From JAZLIC01 sp045617225 (GTDB lineage: Bacteria; Bacillota; Clostridia; Monoglobales; Monoglobaceae), in contig JAZLIC010000148.1 in assembly GCA_045617225.1 (NCBI GenBank), forward strand, positions 1 to 8,088: DNA of 8,088 bases, written 5' to 3'. Under the pieces are notes generated by a model, which saw only the letters and a list, made by a program, of their open reading frames with translations, was not told the DNA's origin and did not search any database. Every line of letters begins with the position of its first letter. Position 1 is the stretch's first letter. Both the position numbers and the translations under genes were made by a program. Below, piece by piece: positions 5,656 to 8,088 of the stretch.

Positions 5656-7938
5656 ATGTTTAACAAAAAATTTATGGCTGAGTTATGTATGCTCCTTGTC
5701 ACCGCAATGTTACTTGGTACTGTTTCGGTGGCGGCAACCGTAGGTAGTAAGAGTGTTACTACTCCTGAAGGAATAACACTTACCGAAAAACTTATAAACT
5801 ATCTTCTGGAAACAGAACCGGAAGGCACAGCAGAACCTACTGCGGAGCCTACCGCACAGCCACAGACATTGAACCTTGATGTTTCTATCAATTATTTAAA
5901 GCTTGCCGAGGAAAAGAATTTTGTAGTTAAAGTGTCAGGCAAAAATATGCCGGAATTTAAGGCGTTTGACCTTAAAGTTGCTTTTGATGACGCAATCGTA
6001 GGCAATGTAAGCGTTCCTGATGCACTTCTTGAAGTTGGCAGTCAGGGTGACCCAATTCGCCAAACTTCTTCTGCAACTTTCCATTATGACTTAGAAAATG
6101 GCAATGCTTTTCTTAAAAATACGCAAACACTTTGCAGTATCAATATTGAAAGGAAAACAACCGGCAACCCATCTTCAAGCAATGTGCATATTGAAACGTT
6201 TACACTCACACTTGCCGATGACTCGGTTGTAACCGTTATTCCGAAAATCACGGTTAGCGAAGGCGAGCTTTTGCCTGAACTGAATAATGAAGAAAAAAAT
6301 GTTTTTGAATTAGTACTTGCTCTACCCTCAAAGGCTGATATCTCTTTTTACAACGAAGATGGCAATATCATTTCATTTAAGTCACTCAACGAAAAAATCA
6401 AGAACGCCAAAACGGCTTATGAGGCACTTTCTGCTTCAAGTAAGAGCAAAGTCAACAAACACTTTACTGCAACGCTTATAAACCCAACAAGACTTTTTGA
6501 ATCATTGACCGAAACAGTTACTGCTATGGGAGAGCTTATCGGAGTATTGCAGATTAACGATATTGTAAAAGATGCAACTTCTGCCGATGTTTTAAAGTAT
6601 GAAGCCTTCCTTAATCTTTTTAAAGACCTTACTTTAAACGACTCTGCACTTTCGGGTGCAACGACTGCATATGGTGAGTTTAATGATGCAAAAAATTCTA
6701 TAAGCGGTATTCAATCAATATTTGACGGTGCATATATGAGTGCAAGCGATGAGGCTCTTGTTGAAGCTATTGACGATTCTGTAAAGGTAATTAAGGCACA
6801 CGGTACAGACAAGTACTATAATAAATATATTGAAGAAGCTGTTGCAATTGCAACAAAACTGACCAAAAATGTTATCTCTGAATCATTAAAATCAGAACTT
6901 CAAGATGTTATAAACGAACTTGAAGGCGTAACTATTAACGAAGCCGACCTTCCTAAGTTCTATACTTCTTCAACCGTTGGTTACGGAAGTACATACACAG
7001 TAACAATTAAGGGCAAGAAAAATGTTTTTGAAGATGATGCAATTGTTAATGTTATTGTACGCAACAGCAAAGGCACGATTATCGCCGAAAAAGAAGCAAG
7101 CTATCCGGCAGATAAATACTCGATTGATGTAAAGATGCCTTATGCAAAGACAGGCTTTAAGATAGGCGAATATGTTTATGTTGAAGTAATGTTTGAAATC
7201 AACGGCGTCGAAAAGCAGTTAGTGACCAGCAGCGGAAATAACGATACACTTAAAGTGAAGGTTATACGCCCCGAAAGTGATAGCAGCAGTTTTGGCGGTG
7301 ATAGTTCCGGCGGTTTACCAAGCGGCAGCGGAATTTATACACCAAGTTCAAAATACCCAACCGCAACCGCTACTCCTGCTCCTACCAAAGCTCCGGAATC
7401 AAACAGTAAGGTCTTTGATGATTTAGACGGTTATGATTGGGCAGTTGAATCAATTGAAGGCTTATACTATCAAGGTATTGTAAACGGTATGGACGAGAAA
7501 ACATATAATCCAAAAGGAGCGGTAACACGTGAACAGTTTGCAAAGATGGTTGTTCAGTTGTTCAATGTTCCGTTAGATGACTCTGAGACCGATTTTGCCG
7601 ATGTTGACAGTTCAAAGTGGTATGCACCATATATTGCCGCTGCGGTAAACGCAGGTTATATCCAAGGTCAGGGCGGATACTTCGGTGTTGGTGAAAGCAT
7701 TATGCGTCAGGATATGGCAACTATCCTCTATCGTGCCTTAGGCGATGTTGATGAGCCGGCAGAACTTGATTTCACCGATAAAAGCAGTATTGCTTCATAC
7801 GCCGTTGACGCAGTTCGTGCTTTGGTTGGCTTAGAAGTAATAAACGGCTACGAAGATGGTACATTTAAGCCTCGTGGTACTGCAACAAGAGCAGAGGCCG
7901 CTAAGATGATTTGGGGAGTATATAATATACTAAACTAA
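5656..7938 (+). CDS. Secreted S-layer homology (SLH) domain protein with a cohesin-like N-terminal domain
   Basis: A 760-residue exported wall protein of unknown exact role. Seen in order: Sec signal peptide (K4, K5, hydrophobic core about 10-23, cleavage likely near A26/A27); a short Thr/Pro/Glu linker with an EPTAEPTA repeat (60-67); a beta-rich domain about 72-205 whose AFDLKVAFDD pattern recalls cohesin or Ig-like folds (tentative); a mostly helical region about 210-430, including AKTAYEALSASSKSKV (251-266), which resembles FIVAR-type helical repeats; a second beta-rich domain about 434-538; a Ser/Gly then Pro/Thr linker (539-585); and three C-terminal SLH repeats (about 586-632, 647-693, 706-753), with TREQFAKM and TRAEAAKM marking the first and third. 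SLH domains bind pyruvylated secondary wall polymers, so it should be held non-covalently on the cell wall. No catalytic motif is seen. It is monocistronic between its own promoter and terminator. It could be an S-layer structural protein, an adhesin or a scaffold. Confidence 0.93.
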   Translation: MFNKKFMAELCMLLVTAMLLGTVSVAATVGSKSVTTPEGITLTEKLINYLLETEPEGTAEPTAEPTAQPQTLNLDVSINYLKLAEEKNFVVKVSGKNMPEFKAFDLKVAFDDAIVGNVSVPDALLEVGSQGDPIRQTSSATFHYDLENGNAFLKNTQTLCSINIERKTTGNPSSSNVHIETFTLTLADDSVVTVIPKITVSEGELLPELNNEEKNVFELVLALPSKADISFYNEDGNIISFKSLNEKIKNAKTAYEALSASSKSKVNKHFTATLINPTRLFESLTETVTAMGELIGVLQINDIVKDATSADVLKYEAFLNLFKDLTLNDSALSGATTAYGEFNDAKNSISGIQSIFDGAYMSASDEALVEAIDDSVKVIKAHGTDKYYNKYIEEAVAIATKLTKNVISESLKSELQDVINELEGVTINEADLPKFYTSSTVGYGSTYTVTIKGKKNVFEDDAIVNVIVRNSKGTIIAEKEASYPADKYSIDVKMPYAKTGFKIGEYVYVEVMFEINGVEKQLVTSSGNNDTLKVKVIRPESDSSSFGGDSSGGLPSGSGIYTPSSKYPTATATPAPTKAPESNSKVFDDLDGYDWAVESIEGLYYQGIVNGMDEKTYNPKGAVTREQFAKMVVQLFNVPLDDSETDFADVDSSKWYAPYIAAAVNAGYIQGQGGYFGVGESIMRQDMATILYRALGDVDEPAELDFTDKSSIASYAVDAVRALVGLEVINGYEDGTFKPRGTATRAEAAKMIWGVYNILN

Positions 7939-7953
7939 ACTAGATATGCCGAC

Positions 7954-7987
7954 AAAAATCCGGTTGGTAAAACCAACCGGATTTTTT
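7954..7987 (+). terminator. Strong intrinsic terminator, probably bidirectional
   Basis: The 15-base-pair stem pairs 7954-7968 with 7972-7986 around a 3-base AAA loop. The core arms are ATCCGGTTGGT and ACCAACCGGAT. A T-run follows on the plus strand, and the A-run before the stem gives a T-run on the minus strand. It lies 15 bases past the SLH stop and would also serve a convergent minus-strand transcript from the right. Confidence 0.95.
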
Positions 7988-8088
7988 ATTTTATTTCATT
8001 TAATACTTTGATTGCGTTTTCATGCTTTAAAATCTTATTTTTTTTCTTTTCTTCTCGCTCATATAAGGATTTTACAACATAGTACAAG
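7986..8088 (-). CDS. Possible 3' end of a convergent hypothetical gene, partial
   Basis: The minus strand is open from the right edge for 33 codons to a TAA at 7988-7986. The residues are highly charged: a Lys/Glu-rich middle (EREEKKKNK), then LKHENAIKVLNEIK at the end, probably helical. The stop touches the edge of the bidirectional terminator, as expected for a convergent gene. No ribosome binding site or start is in the window, the family is not recognisable, and 33 open codons in AT-rich DNA could be chance. The call rests mainly on the terminator's symmetry. Confidence 0.4.
   Translation of the reverse strand, partial: LYYVVKSLYEREEKKKNKILKHENAIKVLNEIK

Noticed and set aside
1..8088. 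CRISPR arrays, insertion sequences, tRNA or rRNA genes, prophage genes
   Set aside because: No regularly spaced repeats, transposase motifs, terminal inverted repeats with target duplications, or tRNA-like sequence were seen. The region reads as core chromosome plus one surface protein gene.

Overview
The window looks like a chromosomal segment of a low-to-middle GC member of the Bacillota, most likely class Clostridia. The evidence is the strong AGGAGG-type ribosome binding sites, AT-rich sigma-A-like promoters, Clostridia-like SecA and release factor sequences, and a secreted protein with three S-layer homology (SLH) domains and Pro/Thr linkers. The genus cannot be fixed from the sequence.

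Layout. Positions 1-5363 form one apparent minus-strand operon, read right to left: secA (5363-2604), prfB (release factor 2, 2590-1477), prfA (release factor 1, 1462-389) and tsaC/sua5 (from 362, running off the left edge). The gaps are 13, 14 and 26 bases, with no terminator visible between genes. A candidate promoter (TTGCAA, 17-base spacer, TAGAAT) lies ahead of secA. A 292-base intergenic region (5364-5655) separates secA from a divergent plus-strand gene at 5656-7938, which encodes a 760-residue exported SLH protein. That gene has an extended -10 promoter and ends in a strong, probably bidirectional, terminator (7954-7987). A short open minus-strand frame (7986-8088) runs in from the right edge and may be the 3' end of a convergent gene.

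Function. The operon joins protein export (SecA motor), translation termination (both class I release factors) and tRNA t6A modification (TsaC/Sua5). The SLH protein is a probable Sec substrate held on the cell wall.

Main observation. prfB carries a programmed +1 frameshift site at codon 26, the same place as in E. coli, but the in-frame stop is UAA instead of the canonical UGA (CTT TAA C instead of CTT TGA C). Reading through the shift gives a 370-residue RF2 whose SPF (205-207) and GGQ (250-252) motifs carry exactly the E. coli numbers. UAA is read by both RF1 and RF2, and prfA follows 14 bases after prfB. The recoding site could therefore sense total release-factor capacity and not RF2 alone. 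A second notable feature is a perfect 13-base inverted repeat whose two copies sit at the predicted transcription starts of the divergent secA and SLH promoters.
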